Shown: positions 7,030 through 14,544 of the stretch, in pieces
How the letters are laid out: every line of letters starts with the position of its first letter
Position numbering within the stretch: the stretch's first letter is position 1
Assembly: GCA_037440525.1 (NCBI GenBank)
Contig: JBBITW010000063.1
Coordinates: 1 to 17,605, forward strand
Source of the DNA: JBBITW01 sp037440525
Lineage (GTDB): Bacteria; Desulfobacterota; BSN033; UBA1163
Length of the DNA: 17,605 bases
Direction: 5' to 3'
Notes under the pieces: model-generated
What the model was told of the DNA's origin: nothing
Seen by the model: only the letters and a program-made list of their open reading frames with translations
The model's database searches: none
Translations under genes and position numbers: made by a program

Positions 7030-8109
7030 TTACCTCGGTAATAAGAAGGGTTCTTTTGCTCCAACCCTCTCCAAAACCTGGTAGAGCTCTGTTAGCGCCT
7101 TCTTAGCAGGAAGCCCTTTTGCCTCAAGTTTCGAAGCCCAATCGCTAAATACAGGAGCAATCATCTTATCCATCTTCTTCAGTTCTGCCGCGCTCCACTC
7201 AATGGTTTCCACTCTGTTTTTGCGTGCAAAGGCAAAACCCTTTTCATTATATTCATCAAATGTGCGAGCACCAAAAAGAGAAAGCTTCTCCCAGTTTTCT
7301 TCTATATATCTCTTTCCTGCTTCAGGGAGTGCATTATAGGGAGTTTTATTCATTCCATATGTCTGGGTAGTTGTGCCAAGGTTTGTCATGATGAGATACT
7401 TTGCTATCTCCCCAATTTTGAAGGCGACTGCCATGTCTCCACAGGCCCAGGTTCCATCTATGATCTTCTTTTGCATAGATGTATATATCTCACCTGCTGG
7501 CATACTTACAGGGACTGCACCAAGGGCCTTTGTTACCTCAACATAGGTTGGTGATGGACACCTGAGCTTTTTCCCTTTAAGATCCTCCACACCATTAACC
7601 TTAATATTGCTCCATAGCTGATATGGGCCAATGCAATGGAAGAAAATAAACTTTATATCGCCATATTCTTTATCACAATAGCCCTTTTTATATATTTCAA
7701 TCATGGCCTTTGTCATTATTTCTGCTGAGGGAGAGCGAATTGGTAGCTCAAACATCTCAGTAAAATGGAAGATGCCCGGTGTGTAGCCAATATTGAATTG
7801 GCCAAAATCAATAACCCTCTGGACTAATCTTGTATAAATTTCTGGGACAGGTCCCAAAGCCGATGCAGTATTCCAGTTTATTTTTACCATACCACCTGTG
7901 GCCTGCTCCAGACCTTTAATAAATTCTGGACCTATTATCCTCGCTGGAGGAGACATTGTAGGAGTCCATGTCTCTCCTGTAAGTGTAATTGGTTTTGAGG
8001 TTTGTGCTTCAATCTCCCGGATCATCATTGGCATAAATCCTGCCAAAATTATAAAAGTGGCCAAAAAAACTATTAACATTAATTTTCCTCGACATGACTT
8101 CTTATCCAT
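7030..8109 (-). CDS. dctP: TRAP substrate-binding protein, DctP family
   Basis: This periplasmic solute receptor of 359 residues carries an N-terminal signal peptide: a basic start, a hydrophobic core at about 10-28 and a cleavage region near 33-37. The mature part follows the DctP pattern with an LKGKKLRCPS segment. Arg183 there corresponds to the Arg that clamps the substrate carboxylate in the family. MPAGEIYTSMQKKIIDG follows, typical of the hinge region. ATG 8109 has a strong Shine-Dalgarno (AAAGGAGGAAG, about 8117-8126). A promoter-like TTGACA lies upstream at 8172-8177, so this transporter may have its own expression signal. The matching DctQ and DctM genes follow. It differs strongly from the receptor at 10936-11964, suggesting a different ligand. 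Confidence 0.94.
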   Translation of the reverse strand: MDKKSCRGKLMLIVFLATFIILAGFMPMMIREIEAQTSKPITLTGETWTPTMSPPARIIGPEFIKGLEQATGGMVKINWNTASALGPVPEIYTRLVQRVIDFGQFNIGYTPGIFHFTEMFELPIRSPSAEIMTKAMIEIYKKGYCDKEYGDIKFIFFHCIGPYQLWSNIKVNGVEDLKGKKLRCPSPTYVEVTKALGAVPVSMPAGEIYTSMQKKIIDGTWACGDMAVAFKIGEIAKYLIMTNLGTTTQTYGMNKTPYNALPEAGKRYIEENWEKLSLFGARTFDEYNEKGFAFARKNRVETIEWSAAELKKMDKMIAPVFSDWASKLEAKGLPAKKALTELYQVLERVGAKEPFLLPR

Positions 8110-8149
8110 TATTATCTTCCTCCTTTCTCTTTTTTATGAATTGTCAAAT

Positions 8150-8177
8150 AGCTTACCACATCAGAAAAGTCTGTCAA
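8150..8177 (-). promoter_or_regulatory. Possible promoter of the second TRAP operon
   Basis: On the minus strand a perfect TTGACA (8177 to 8172) is followed after 16 bp by TAAGCT (8155 to 8150). The latter keeps only the first, second and last consensus bases of a -10 box. A transcript would start near 8143, about 34 nt before the DctP start codon. The -35 box is convincing and the -10 box is weak. Confidence 0.4.
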
Positions 8178-8224
8178 TAAAAAACGACCTAAAAAGTAAT
8201 TCGTCACTGAATCAGAGAATTTAA

Positions 8225-8400
8225 TGATCTGGCAGTGGTGTCTGAGAAAATCTTATAGCGGTAACCTTATCATGCCCATCAAACTATGAAAAGATGAGCG
8301 AAAGGGGTGAAGGGAAGCTATATCAGTTACTTTGTTATCCTTACCAAAAAATTTAAATCGTCCGCTTTATAAGATTTTCGAAGATATTCCTGCCAGATCT
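8225..8400. mobile_element. MITE-like element with imperfect terminal inverted repeats
   Basis: The two ends are inverted copies of each other over about 38 bp. GATCTGGCAG (8226-8235) matches CTGCCAGATC (8390-8399). After an 11-nt diverged spacer on each side, AAAATCTTATA then GCGG (8247-8261) matches CCGC, two extra bases, and TATAAGATTTT (8362-8378). Immediately outside lie identical TTTAA pentamers at 8220-8224 and 8401-8405, as expected for a target-site duplication. The 176-bp unit has no open reading frame large enough for a transposase, so it would be a non-autonomous miniature element. No second copy is present in the window, and the parent transposon family is unknown. A large structured RNA or hairpin is the alternative. 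Confidence 0.5.
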
Positions 8401-8405
8401 TTTAA

Positions 8406-8490
8406 CTTAGCCCCATTTAAGGGAGGGTTACTTAAAAACTTTAATCTTTCTATCAGCATTGAACCCCTAATATCTTATTTTCCCACTTTT
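8406..8490. other. Remainder of the long intergenic gap
   Basis: The gap between the small Cys protein gene and the DctP gene runs from 8110 to 8490. It contains the DctP Shine-Dalgarno and possible promoter (8117-8177) and the MITE-like element (8225-8400). In this remaining stretch I see no reading frame, hairpin terminator or promoter with good matches. Confidence 0.5.
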
Positions 8491-8964
8491 TCAAGGCTTA
8501 GCTGAATTTATTACCATCTCCCTCGGGACTGCATAGATTCTCATTACAACCTCACCCCATCCCCCTCTACGGGTGCCAACATCTGAGCAGTGAAATGTAT
8601 CTTGAAAAACATCTATTGTGTCATCATAAAAGGCTTGCCACATCCGATCCACTCCAGATTTCATGGCATATACTGCAGAAACACATATCCTTCCTCCAGG
8701 GGGGCACTCATCAAGAACCAAACATCCCTCTGAATCTATGACAAACTTATCTCCCACCCTATGGCCTGCAGCACAGTTATGAGACTCTATGACCTCGACA
8801 ACCATCTTATATTTGACAAATGCTGCTGCCCTCTCCATAGCCTTAACATGTTTTGGATTGGAACGATGAATAGCCAATTCTTCATCGCTTAATCCGAAAC
8901 GCTCCTGAAATTTCTTCCATCTTCTTTCAATCAATTCTTTCTCACCAATATCCATCTGGTTCAT
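8491..8964 (-). CDS. Small Cys-containing protein, TIGR04076-like
   Basis: This 157-residue cytoplasmic protein has no signal peptide or membrane segment. The first 45 residues are a charged helical extension with LSDEELAIHRSNPKHVKAMERA. The rest resembles the small TIGR04076 domain: CAAGHRVGDKF (64-74), then a Cys-rich middle with C81, C87 and C94, and FHCSD (C126) before a final beta strand. The Cys residues could bind a metal or form a redox site, but this is inference, and no enzymatic activity is established for the family as far as I know. It lies between two TRAP transporters, 103 bp after the first DctM gene. AGGAG is only two bases before ATG 8964 and eleven before the in-frame ATG 8955, so the exact start is uncertain. 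Its position suggests a role with the imported substrate. Family assignment is moderate. Confidence 0.75.
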   Translation of the reverse strand: MNQMDIGEKELIERRWKKFQERFGLSDEELAIHRSNPKHVKAMERAAAFVKYKMVVEVIESHNCAAGHRVGDKFVIDSEGCLVLDECPPGGRICVSAVYAMKSGVDRMWQAFYDDTIDVFQDTFHCSDVGTRRGGWGEVVMRIYAVPREMVINSAKP

Positions 8965-9067
8965 TTCTCCTGATTTATAAAATGAATATCTCCTCTCAAT
9001 ATTTACTAAACCGGATTTTTAATAACCATTGCCTCTCTCAGAGAGAAAATCATTTAGAAAGAAATTA

Positions 9068-10369
9068 CTATTTAATCAATTTTGGTAAAAATAATACAAT
9101 TTCTGGAAAGGCTATAATTAATATTATAAAAGCAATCTCTATCAGAACAAAAGGGACAATGCCCTTGAAAATATCTTCCATCGGTACATCTTTAGCAATC
9201 CCGCTAACCACCCAAACATTCATACCCACTGGTGGTGTGATCATGGCCATCTCCACTACAAGGACTACAATAACACCAAACCATATAGGATCATAGCCCA
9301 TACCCTTCACCAGAGGAAAGAATATAGGGATGGTAAGTAGAATCATTGACATCGTATCAATAAAACAACCAAGTATCATATATGCTAATATAATTAGCAA
9401 AATCACAATAATAGGGGGTAAATTAAAACCGATAACCAGACCTGCTAACTCCATTGGGATTCTGCTAACTGCGAGAAATGTATTAATAACAAGAGCACCA
9501 ATCAGGCAGATAAAGATCATACCCGTGTTTCTCACTGTATCCTTAATGGCATTCCTAAACCCTTGCCAATTGAGTCTCCTTCTTATAAGGGATGCTAAAA
9601 TAGAGCCAGAGGCTCCGATTCCTGCAGCCTCTGTTGGAGTAAACCATCCAACAATAATACCTCCTAAAACTAAAGCAATTAATCCTATGACATCAATGCA
9701 TTCTCTGATTCCAACCAACTTTTCCCTCAGGCTTACTTCTGGTCCTGGAGGTCCGATTTCTGGATTCATTCGAGCGCGGATGAAGATCATGACCATAAAA
9801 AGGAAGGATAAGATTATCCCTGGAATGATTCCAGCAATAAAGAGCTTTACAATTGAAGTCTCGGTAATAATTCCATAAATTATAAAGATTACACTCGGGG
9901 GAATGAGTATACTCAGTGTCCCTCCAGCCGCTATACTCGCGGTAGCTAAGGAGTCATCATATTTATATTTTTTCATCTCTGGCAAGGCTATTGTTCCTAT
10001 GGTAACTGCCCCAGCTATACTCGAACCACAAATGGCTGCAAATATTGCCATTGCCCCTATGGTGGCAATTGCTAACCCCCCAGGGAAACGTCCCAGATAG
10101 TAGTAAGCGAGCCTGTAAATATTCTGGCCCAATCCTCCGTAGAAGAGGATGGCAGCCATAAAGAAAAAGAGGGGAAGGACTATCCAATCATAACTGGTTA
10201 TAACTCCATATGGAACAGTTCCCAGCACATGGAGTGCTGCAGTAACATTGACCATATATGCAAATCCTGCAAAGCCCACAAGGACCATGGAAATGCCTAT
10301 TGATAATCCACAGGCCATTAAGACGAGGACCAAAATAATTCCAATAATACCAATAATAACAGGACTCAT
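9068..10369 (-). CDS. dctM: TRAP transporter large permease, DctM (system 1 in operon order)
   Basis: This 433-residue polytopic membrane protein of the DctM family is the ion-coupled channel subunit of the first TRAP transporter. It shows the CGSSIAGAVTIGTIALPEM stretch near 114-132, the IAAGGTLSILIPPS signature and the late TPPVGMNVW motif, all at positions equivalent to those in the DctM at 5121-6416. The two proteins look about half identical and are paralogues, not a recent copy. Its ATG overlaps the DctQ stop as ATGA, so the pair is translationally coupled. The small Cys-containing protein gene follows after 103 bp without a clear terminator. The substrate is presumably an organic acid captured by the DctP at 10936-11964. 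Confidence 0.95.
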   Translation of the reverse strand: MSPVIIGIIGIILVLVLMACGLSIGISMVLVGFAGFAYMVNVTAALHVLGTVPYGVITSYDWIVLPLFFFMAAILFYGGLGQNIYRLAYYYLGRFPGGLAIATIGAMAIFAAICGSSIAGAVTIGTIALPEMKKYKYDDSLATASIAAGGTLSILIPPSVIFIIYGIITETSIVKLFIAGIIPGIILSFLFMVMIFIRARMNPEIGPPGPEVSLREKLVGIRECIDVIGLIALVLGGIIVGWFTPTEAAGIGASGSILASLIRRRLNWQGFRNAIKDTVRNTGMIFICLIGALVINTFLAVSRIPMELAGLVIGFNLPPIIVILLIILAYMILGCFIDTMSMILLTIPIFFPLVKGMGYDPIWFGVIVVLVVEMAMITPPVGMNVWVVSGIAKDVPMEDIFKGIVPFVLIEIAFIILIIAFPEIVLFLPKLIK

Positions 10370-10857
10370 CTTTTTCTAAATTTATAAAGGTTTTGGATTA
10401 GATTTTTAACAAGGAATCCAAAAAAAGCTAAACAACCAATTACCCAGATTATCCTGAAAGGGGCTCTACTTATACGAAGCACATATGTAGTAGCCCCTTC
10501 TGTGGTTGCATCTTCCCAGGCCTCTAAAAATCCTCCCCAGATGAGTAGAGCAACGGTGAGCAGACTCAGGAGTAGATTAAAAATTCTAAAAAGTATTTGA
10601 ATTCGCTTTCTGAATCTGCTAACCACCATCTGGACAACTATATGGGCCTCTTCTTTCTCCGTAATCCCCAGTGCAAATGATATTAAGAAAACCCCTGCTA
10701 AGCCAACGATTTCAACGGCTGCCATGATGGGGGAGGAGAAAAGACCGCGCCCGCAGACATTGATAACAACCATAATCATCGCAATCAATAAACCAACACT
10801 GGCTAATAGATGGAATATCTTATTAATTAATAAACCCAATCTCAACCAGATATTCAT
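10366..10857 (-). CDS. dctQ: TRAP transporter small permease, DctQ
   Basis: From ATG 10857 this is a 163-residue membrane protein with four hydrophobic helices. The first is near residues 13-32 and is followed by CGRGLFSSPIMAAVEIVG, a DctQ-like segment. It is the small partner of the adjacent DctM, whose start codon overlaps its stop. The open frame extends upstream to a TTG at 10872. ATG 10857 is preferred because GGAG (10870 to 10867) lies nine bases before it. That ribosome binding site sits in a perfect 6-bp inverted repeat whose other arm touches the start codon, which could limit translation. A 63-bp gap separates it from the DctP gene upstream. Confidence 0.88.
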   Translation of the reverse strand: MNIWLRLGLLINKIFHLLASVGLLIAMIMVVINVCGRGLFSSPIMAAVEIVGLAGVFLISFALGITEKEEAHIVVQMVVSRFRKRIQILFRIFNLLLSLLTVALLIWGGFLEAWEDATTEGATTYVLRISRAPFRIIWVIGCLAFFGFLVKNLIQNLYKFRKR

Positions 10858-10872
10858 TGGAGTTATCTCCAA
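10857..10872 (-). promoter_or_regulatory. Hairpin hiding the DctQ ribosome binding site
   Basis: TTGGAG (10872 to 10867) and CTCCAA (10862 to 10857) form a perfect 6-bp stem with a 4-nt ATAA loop on the transcript. The left arm contains the GGAG ribosome binding site, and the right arm ends on the A of the DctQ start codon. Folding would mask initiation. Ribosomes or a bound factor could open it. The structure is visible; its effect is inferred. Confidence 0.4.
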
Positions 10873-10935
10873 AAAGCAGGCGCGGCCTTTTAATTCTTAA
10901 AATTATTTTTTTCGAAATATTGATAAAAAATCAAA

Positions 10936-11964
10936 TTACTTCACATATTCTTCCATACGCTCCCGTATGAAGGAGAAAACCTTTGTTGCAGGAATTCCCT
11001 TGGCATCAAGTGCCTTAGCCATCTTACCGTATGTCTCCCCCAAGATTGCTAACCACCTCTTTTTCTCCTCAGGTTTTAGGGGAATAAACTCCATACCCTG
11101 TTTCTTTGCCCATTCTACACCTTCTTTGTCCCCTGCATCAAAGGTTTCAGCACAATCACGTTTCCCCCATTCACAATTATCCTCTATCACCTTCTGAAGG
11201 TCAGGGGGCAAAGACTTCCATTTGCTCAAATTCATTGCCGTAAACCAGTTAGAGGGATTATAAAGACTCATCAGTGTAGCGTACTTTGCCGATGGGGCGA
11301 TTTTATAGGATTGAATTGCACGTTTCTGCATACTCCCACCATCCACTGTTCCTTTTTCGAGGGCAATCACATAATCAGATAATGGCATGCCAACAGGTGT
11401 GCCACCCAGTGCCTTAAGCCCTTCAGCAGCTTCCCTCACCGGCACCCTCAACTGGAGACCTTTCAAATCTTCCAGGGTTCTAACCGGTCTCGATCTTGTA
11501 ACGATTACTGCAGGCCCATCTGAAGCAGCCCAGAGAAGCTTTACAGCCTCCCATTCTTTATTCCATTCTGGGAACTTTTTCCTGATCTCATCGAGAATCC
11601 GAGTACCGGTAACGGCATCAGGAATGCCTGCAAAACACTCAGATACCATTCCTGTAAGCTCTGCCCCTTTTCTGTCATAACGGTAACTTGCACCTATATC
11701 TGTAACTCCCTTGACCACTCCTGAGTATGTCTCAAAGGCACTGACCAAAACCCCTCCAGGGAATATGCGGAATTTAAGCCTACCTTTACTCTCCTCTTCA
11801 ACCTTTTTTGCCCAGCGATGTATATGACGATCTTCGAATGAACCAGCAGGATACATATGACTGATCGAAAGCTCAAATGTCTTTTCTGCCGGGGCTCCGT
11901 AGACACTGAATATAAATCCACCCCAAATTATGAAAATAGATAAAATAAGAAATAACCTTTTCAT
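10936..11964 (-). CDS. dctP: TRAP substrate-binding protein, DctP family
   Basis: This 342-residue periplasmic receptor has a clear signal peptide: MKRLF, a hydrophobic core at 4-20 and a likely cleavage after VYGA near 24. The mature domain shows SHMYPAGSFEDRHIHRWAKKVEE, a typical DctP opening, and LKGLQLRVPV. Arg173 there is the expected carboxylate-binding residue. MPLSDYVIALEKGTVDG follows. It binds the substrate and delivers it to the DctQM permease encoded downstream. AGGGAGGTGG (11980 to 11971) provides a strong Shine-Dalgarno before ATG 11964. It directly follows the frameshifted acyl-CoA synthetase after an AT-rich 72-bp gap. Sequence divergence from the receptor at 7030-8109 argues for a different ligand. 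Confidence 0.94.
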   Translation of the reverse strand: MKRLFLILSIFIIWGGFIFSVYGAPAEKTFELSISHMYPAGSFEDRHIHRWAKKVEEESKGRLKFRIFPGGVLVSAFETYSGVVKGVTDIGASYRYDRKGAELTGMVSECFAGIPDAVTGTRILDEIRKKFPEWNKEWEAVKLLWAASDGPAVIVTRSRPVRTLEDLKGLQLRVPVREAAEGLKALGGTPVGMPLSDYVIALEKGTVDGGSMQKRAIQSYKIAPSAKYATLMSLYNPSNWFTAMNLSKWKSLPPDLQKVIEDNCEWGKRDCAETFDAGDKEGVEWAKKQGMEFIPLKPEEKKRWLAILGETYGKMAKALDAKGIPATKVFSFIRERMEEYVK

Positions 11965-12036
11965 TTAAGACCACCTCCCTATTTTTTATTTAGTAATCAT
12001 AAAAAAATTCATTTTAAAACAATTTTAATTTTTTAT

Positions 12037-13568
12037 TCAGACCTTCACCTCCTTTCCCTCCCAAAATTTTTCTCTCAGTATCCTCTTCAAGATTTTTCCA
12101 GAAGAACTTTTTGGTAACTCTCTCAAAAAGCTCACTGATCGCGGGACCTTGAAACTGCCCAATCTCTTCCTGCAGAATTCGATTATCTCCTCTTCATCAG
12201 CCACCTCACCGTCTTTCAATACAATTAAGGCCTTCACTGACTCTCCCCATCTTTCATCCGGGACACCAATCACTGCCGCCTCCAGAATTTTTGGATTCGA
12301 ATAAAGCACATCCTCAATCTCTGCTGGATAGATGTTTTCTCCACCTGAAATGATCATATCAACTTTTCTATCTACAATGAAAAAGTATCCTTCCTCATCC
12401 TGCCTCCCGAGATCTCCTGTGTGAAACCATCCCCTTCAAATCCCTCTCTCCCGCGTTTATAATAACCATCCATGAGGTATGGACTCTTTAAAACAATCTC
12501 TCCTGTTTCATTGATAGAGACCTCTTCATTCATCTCATTTAATAACCTAATTTCTACACCCCAGTATGGTTTCCCAACACATCTTATCTTTCTCAATTGA
12601 TCCTGGGGTTCAATGTAGGTGGCAACTGCGCTCTCTGTTGAACCATAGAATTCATATAGACCTGCTTTGTGAAAAAATCTAATAACCCCTTCTTTAACCC
12701 TTGTAGGCAAGGGGGAGCCTGCACATATAAGAACTCTCATAGAGTCAATATTATACTTCCTCCTCTTCTCTTCAGGCAATTCTAAGATGAAATTATACAT
12801 TGTGGGAACCATAAAGGTATTCGTAATCTTTCTCTCCTCTATCAGTCTCAAAGCCTCCTCAGCATCGAATTGCCGCATAATACAGACTGTTCCACCCACA
12901 ATGAGTCTTCCAAGACAGAAGAACATACCTCCTGAATGGCAAAGAGGGGCGGCGGCTAAATGGATATCATCTTCAAAAATCTTGAAGGAGATTGCCTGTG
13001 CAAACGCATCAAGGATCTTTGACCTGTGGGAAGACATTGCCCCTTTTGGCCTTCCTGTTGTCCCAGAGGTATAGCAGATTACAAAACAGCCATTTTCGTC
13101 AATTTCTATACAGGGCTCTTCAGAAGATGAATTCTCAAATAGACTTTCATAAAGATTAACACCTTCTATTTTTTTATTACCAATAAGATAATATCTATCA
13201 GGATCTATTTTAAGCTCATTCCTTATGGGAATAATCTTTTCAATGAACTCCTCTTCAAAGATTAATCCCTTTGAATCTGAATCATTTATGATATATTTGA
13301 TCTCATCAGAGGCCAATCTAAAATTGATGGGTACGGAGATTAAACCAATTTTGGACGTAGCAAATATTATTTCAACGTATTCGCTACAGTTACGAAGAAG
13401 TATTGATATCTTATCGCCTTTGCGAAATCCAGAACCCATCAATTTATTCGCCAGCCTATTTGCTCTTATATTGAGATTCCGGTAGGTAATCGATCTATCA
13501 AGATAATATATAGCTATCTTTTCTGGATTTCTTTTCGAATAAAATCTCAAGACATCTCCAAAGGTCAT
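12037..13568 (-). pseudogene. AMP-forming acyl-CoA synthetase, frameshifted
   Basis: Two frames together make one class I adenylate-forming enzyme. The first part starts at ATG 13568 and carries the phosphate loop YTSGTTGRPKG (167-177) and an FYGSTE motif. It runs to EGFEGDG, then continues out of frame and stops at 12372. The C-terminal part is in another frame. It reads FHTGDLGRQDEEGY, then DRKVDMIISGGENIYP and the catalytic Lys in SSSGKILKRIL, ending at 12037. The frames meet at the GGGG run at 12434-12431. Adding one base there gives 1533 nt, or 510 residues, the usual family length. Both halves look well conserved, so this is either a very recent mutation or a sequencing error in a homopolymer. 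It follows the beta-oxidation genes and precedes the first TRAP transporter, so the intact enzyme would activate that transporter's substrate. Confidence 0.88.
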
Positions 13569-13609
13569 TTCATTCTTCCCTATTTTCGTTAATTTAAAAG
13601 GAGATCTAC

Positions 13610-14470
13610 TTAATCATCCTTTTTGTAGCTATAAAACCCTTTTCCTGTCTTTTGGCCGAGCTCTCCCCTCTCAACCAGTTCTGCCATCTTTTTACCTGGT
13701 TTGAAACGTTCTCCATAAACATCTTTGAGATTCTTAAGGGAATGATAAACAACATCAATCCCTGACATATCCATCAGCTGGAAAGGACCGATTGGATGGT
13801 TAAAGCCAAATCTCATAGCCTTATCTATATCCTCAATCGATGCAATACCTTCTTCATAAATCCTCATACATTCTGCAACAAGTGCTGATATAGCACGACT
13901 GGTGATAAATCCTGGGACATCTTTACAGACAACGGTTTCCTTGCCTATTTTCTTGCAAAAGGTTAAAGTCGTCTTTAGGGTTTTATCAGAGGTCTTTTGA
14001 GTTACAACAACCTCAATAAGCTTCATTACCTGTGGAGGGAAAAACCAGTGTGTTCCAATAACATTCTCGGGCCGATTTGTGCTGCTCGAAAGAGAGGCGA
14101 TGCTTAGTTCTGATGTGTTTGAGGCAAAGATTGCTGAAGGTTTTGCAATAGAATCCATTTCAGAAAAGACCTTCTTTTTTAAATTGAGGTCTTCGGGAAC
14201 TGCCTCGATTATGAAATCGGCATCTGCCAAAGCCTCCTTCGTTTCTTCTGTAAAAGTTATCCTCTCCAGTATTGCTCTTGCCTCTTGATCTGTTAACCTC
14301 CCTTTAGCAACCAATTCCTTAAGCCTCTGCTTTATTTTTTTCTCTGTTCTCTCAAGAATCTCCCGTGATATATCTTTCACTGTGACCTTATAGCCTCCCA
14401 TGGCCACTACCTGAGCAATACCTGTTCCCATTAATCCTCCGCCCACGACAGCTATTTTGTTCAATTCCAT
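13610..14470 (-). CDS. 3-hydroxyacyl-CoA (3-hydroxybutyryl-CoA) dehydrogenase
   Basis: This 286-residue NAD-dependent enzyme oxidises 3-hydroxyacyl-CoA to 3-oxoacyl-CoA, the third step of beta-oxidation. Its length matches the single-function HBD family. Visible are the Rossmann motif VGGGLMGTG (9-17), NTSELS with Ser120, the catalytic His141 in GTHWF and Glu153 in KLIEVV. The C-terminal dimerisation half includes FNHPIGPFQLMD, a standard family stretch. Two positions depart from the usual form: HFFNP reads HWFFP, and the conserved Asn in GFxxNR is Ser191 (GFITSR). A GAGGAGGGG ribosome binding site lies nine bases before ATG 14470. It stands 74 bp after the thiolase gene, with which it would work directly. 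Reverse use in butyryl-CoA formation is possible. Confidence 0.93.
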   Translation of the reverse strand: MELNKIAVVGGGLMGTGIAQVVAMGGYKVTVKDISREILERTEKKIKQRLKELVAKGRLTDQEARAILERITFTEETKEALADADFIIEAVPEDLNLKKKVFSEMDSIAKPSAIFASNTSELSIASLSSSTNRPENVIGTHWFFPPQVMKLIEVVVTQKTSDKTLKTTLTFCKKIGKETVVCKDVPGFITSRAISALVAECMRIYEEGIASIEDIDKAMRFGFNHPIGPFQLMDMSGIDVVYHSLKNLKDVYGERFKPGKKMAELVERGELGQKTGKGFYSYKKDD

Positions 14471-14488
14471 TAAGAAAATCCCCTCCTC

Positions 14489-14520
14489 AAAGAGTTTTTT
14501 GGTGAAATAAAGAGTTTTTT
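14489..14520. repeat. 12-bp tandem direct repeat with 20-bp period
   Basis: AAAGAGTTTTTT occurs at 14489-14500 and again at 14509-14520, exactly 20 bp apart, in the gap between the thiolase and 3-hydroxyacyl-CoA dehydrogenase genes. Two helical turns of spacing would suit a protein site, but slippage duplication in an AT-rich spacer is as likely. Confidence 0.4.
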
Positions 14521-14544
14521 TCAGTAATTTAAATCATTATCTAA

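Noticed and set aside
9034..9044. TCTCT-C-AGAGA inverted repeat after the first DctM gene as a terminator
   Set aside because: A one-base loop is sterically impossible, so the real stem is only a few pairs. No T run follows on the coding strand.
9330..9878. A rightward open frame of 182 codons
   Set aside because: It lies wholly inside the leftward DctM gene, has no ribosome binding site, and its translation is a low-complexity mirror of transmembrane codons.
10873..10890. AAAAGGC...GCCTGCTTTTT pattern before DctQ as a terminator between DctP and DctQ
   Set aside because: The stem is only about 4 bp with a 3-nt loop when drawn correctly, and termination here would cut the receptor from its permease.
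12001..12036. AT-rich gap before the DctP gene at 11964 as a promoter
   Set aside because: Many AT hexamers occur, but no -35 and -10 pair with acceptable spacing stands out.
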